Of a stretch of DNA of 13,510 bases, positions 12,660 through 13,510 are shown in pieces (within the stretch, counting starts at the first letter, position 1; each line of letters begins with the position of its first letter). Under the pieces are notes generated by a model. The model was not told the DNA's origin and ran no database searches. It saw only the letters and a program-made list of their open reading frames with translations. The stretch comes from Clostridia bacterium (GTDB taxonomy: Bacteria > Bacillota_E > SLMV01 > PUMD01), in assembly GCA_003562655.1 (NCBI GenBank), contig PWUC01000222.1:1-13510 (forward strand). The letters are read 5' to 3'. Both the position numbers and the translations under genes were made by a program.

Positions 12660-13510
12660 ATCACTTTTTGCCTCATCAAGGATGTTGAAGATCACCAGCC
12701 ACAGAAGCCCCAGGCCGGCTGCCAGGAAGAAGACGCATCCCACCCCGTAGCGGGCATGGATCCCCATGAATAGAACAGGGGCCAGGCTCATACCTGCGGA
12801 CTTCATGGTGTTGAACAGTCCGAGGACTGACCCGGTCAGGTGCCGGGGAGAGGCAGACGTGGCCCGGTGGTAGATCGCCGGCTGCACTATCCCCATGCCG
12901 ATTCCAAAGAGGACCAGGCTGACCACCAGGGTGCGTTCCGTCGACCACAGGGGCAGGAGCATCAGGCTCAATGCGGCGAGGGCAAAGCCCAGGCTAAGCC
13001 TGGGACGGCCCGGCAGCCAGCGGCTGACCCTCCCGGCCTGTGTTGCCACCAGGGCCTCGAGCAGTCCCTGGGTGGAGAGAGCGAGGCCGGCAGAGGCCTC
13101 CGTCAGGCCGTGGGTGCGAACGAGATGCAGAGGGAGAAAGGTGACCACGGTGAACAGGAGAAAATAGAGGGCAACTGCGTGGGCAAAGACGGTCCGGATC
13201 CCGGACACCTTCAGCGCGGCCTGCAACCGGATCATGAGGTCCTTCAGCAGAGTTGCCCGGGCCCCAGTTTTCTGTCCTGCAAAGGCGGTGTCCCAGATGA
13301 CCAGCCAGAATGCGACGGCCAGGGCGAAGGAGAGCCCGTAAGCATAAAAGGGGTATCGCCAGCTCCTCGTTGCCAGAATCCCACCGATCAGGGGTGAGAC
13401 TGCAGCGCTGGCCGCCAGGGTACCGCTGAAAAACCCGATGAGCCTCAGGCGCTCCTTACCCGGGTACCGGTCGCTGATGATGACCAGGGCTGTGGGGATG
13501 AGGGCGGCAC
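12654..13510 (-). CDS. MFS transporter, partial (N-terminus beyond the right edge)
   Basis: 284 residues are visible, and the frame is open to the right edge, so the start lies outside the window. An internal ATG at 13233-13235 is not the true start, because coding-quality MFS sequence continues upstream of it. The N-terminal part holds AALIPTALVIISDRYPGKER (a helix 4 and loop region) and GTLAASAAVSPLIGGIL (29-45), matching the helix 5 SP-x-x-GG motif of drug-resistance type MFS exporters, followed by TRSWRYPFY. The remainder has about seven more hydrophobic spans, a middle loop (DTAFAGQKTGARATLLKDL) and a charged tail (ILDEAKSDG). Drug or metabolite efflux is the likely role; the substrate is unknown. 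It shows no close sequence resemblance to the other MFS gene at 10735-11943. Confidence 0.92.
   Translation of the reverse strand, partial: AALIPTALVIISDRYPGKERLRLIGFFSGTLAASAAVSPLIGGILATRSWRYPFYAYGLSFALAVAFWLVIWDTAFAGQKTGARATLLKDLMIRLQAALKVSGIRTVFAHAVALYFLLFTVVTFLPLHLVRTHGLTEASAGLALSTQGLLEALVATQAGRVSRWLPGRPRLSLGFALAALSLMLLPLWSTERTLVVSLVLFGIGMGIVQPAIYHRATSASPRHLTGSVLGLFNTMKSAGMSLAPVLFMGIHARYGVGCVFFLAAGLGLLWLVIFNILDEAKSDG

Overview
The window reads as GC-rich DNA from a Gram-positive, Firmicutes-like bacterium. Supporting signs are strong purine-rich ribosome binding sites, several TTG and GTG starts, a YlbF-family protein, Cys-bracketed LysM modules and an AbrB-type regulator. A deep clostridial or Limnochordia/Symbiobacteria-like lineage would fit, but this is inferred from gene content only. 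No rRNA, tRNA, CRISPR array, insertion sequence or phage gene was recognised.

Left part (1-3224), minus strand. A LysM repeat protein runs off the left edge. After a 635-base gap comes a PerR-like Fur-family regulator, then the frameshifted C-terminal remnant of a peroxiredoxin lying directly behind a rubrerythrin/ferritin-like gene. This is a small oxidative-stress and iron neighbourhood. The regulator and the rubrerythrin each have a good sigma-A-type promoter. Both promoters carry nearly the same 15-base element (13 of 15 identical), which suggests autoregulation plus control of the rubrerythrin.

Middle part (3225-10494). A DUF1028 Ntn-hydrolase-like protein with a C-terminal peptidoglycan-binding-like domain lies on the minus strand. 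A YlbF-family gene follows on the plus strand, preceded by a hairpin and a short ORF with a good ribosome binding site. It converges on a very large fused HyuA-HyuB protein (1305 aa; hydantoinase/5-oxoprolinase family), with two hairpins between them. Divergent from the fusion is a LarA-superfamily (nickel-pincer racemase-like) gene that keeps the expected His/His/Lys/His spacing. The fused ATP-dependent hydrolase/carboxylase-like enzyme, the putative racemase/epimerase, the DUF1028 protein and a downstream transporter could form a catabolic locus for a cyclic amide or hydroxy acid. That link is inference from position.

Right part (10495-13510). A complete MFS transporter (plus), a small AbrB/MazE-type regulator without an adjacent toxin (plus), and a second, partial MFS transporter (minus) that runs off the right edge.
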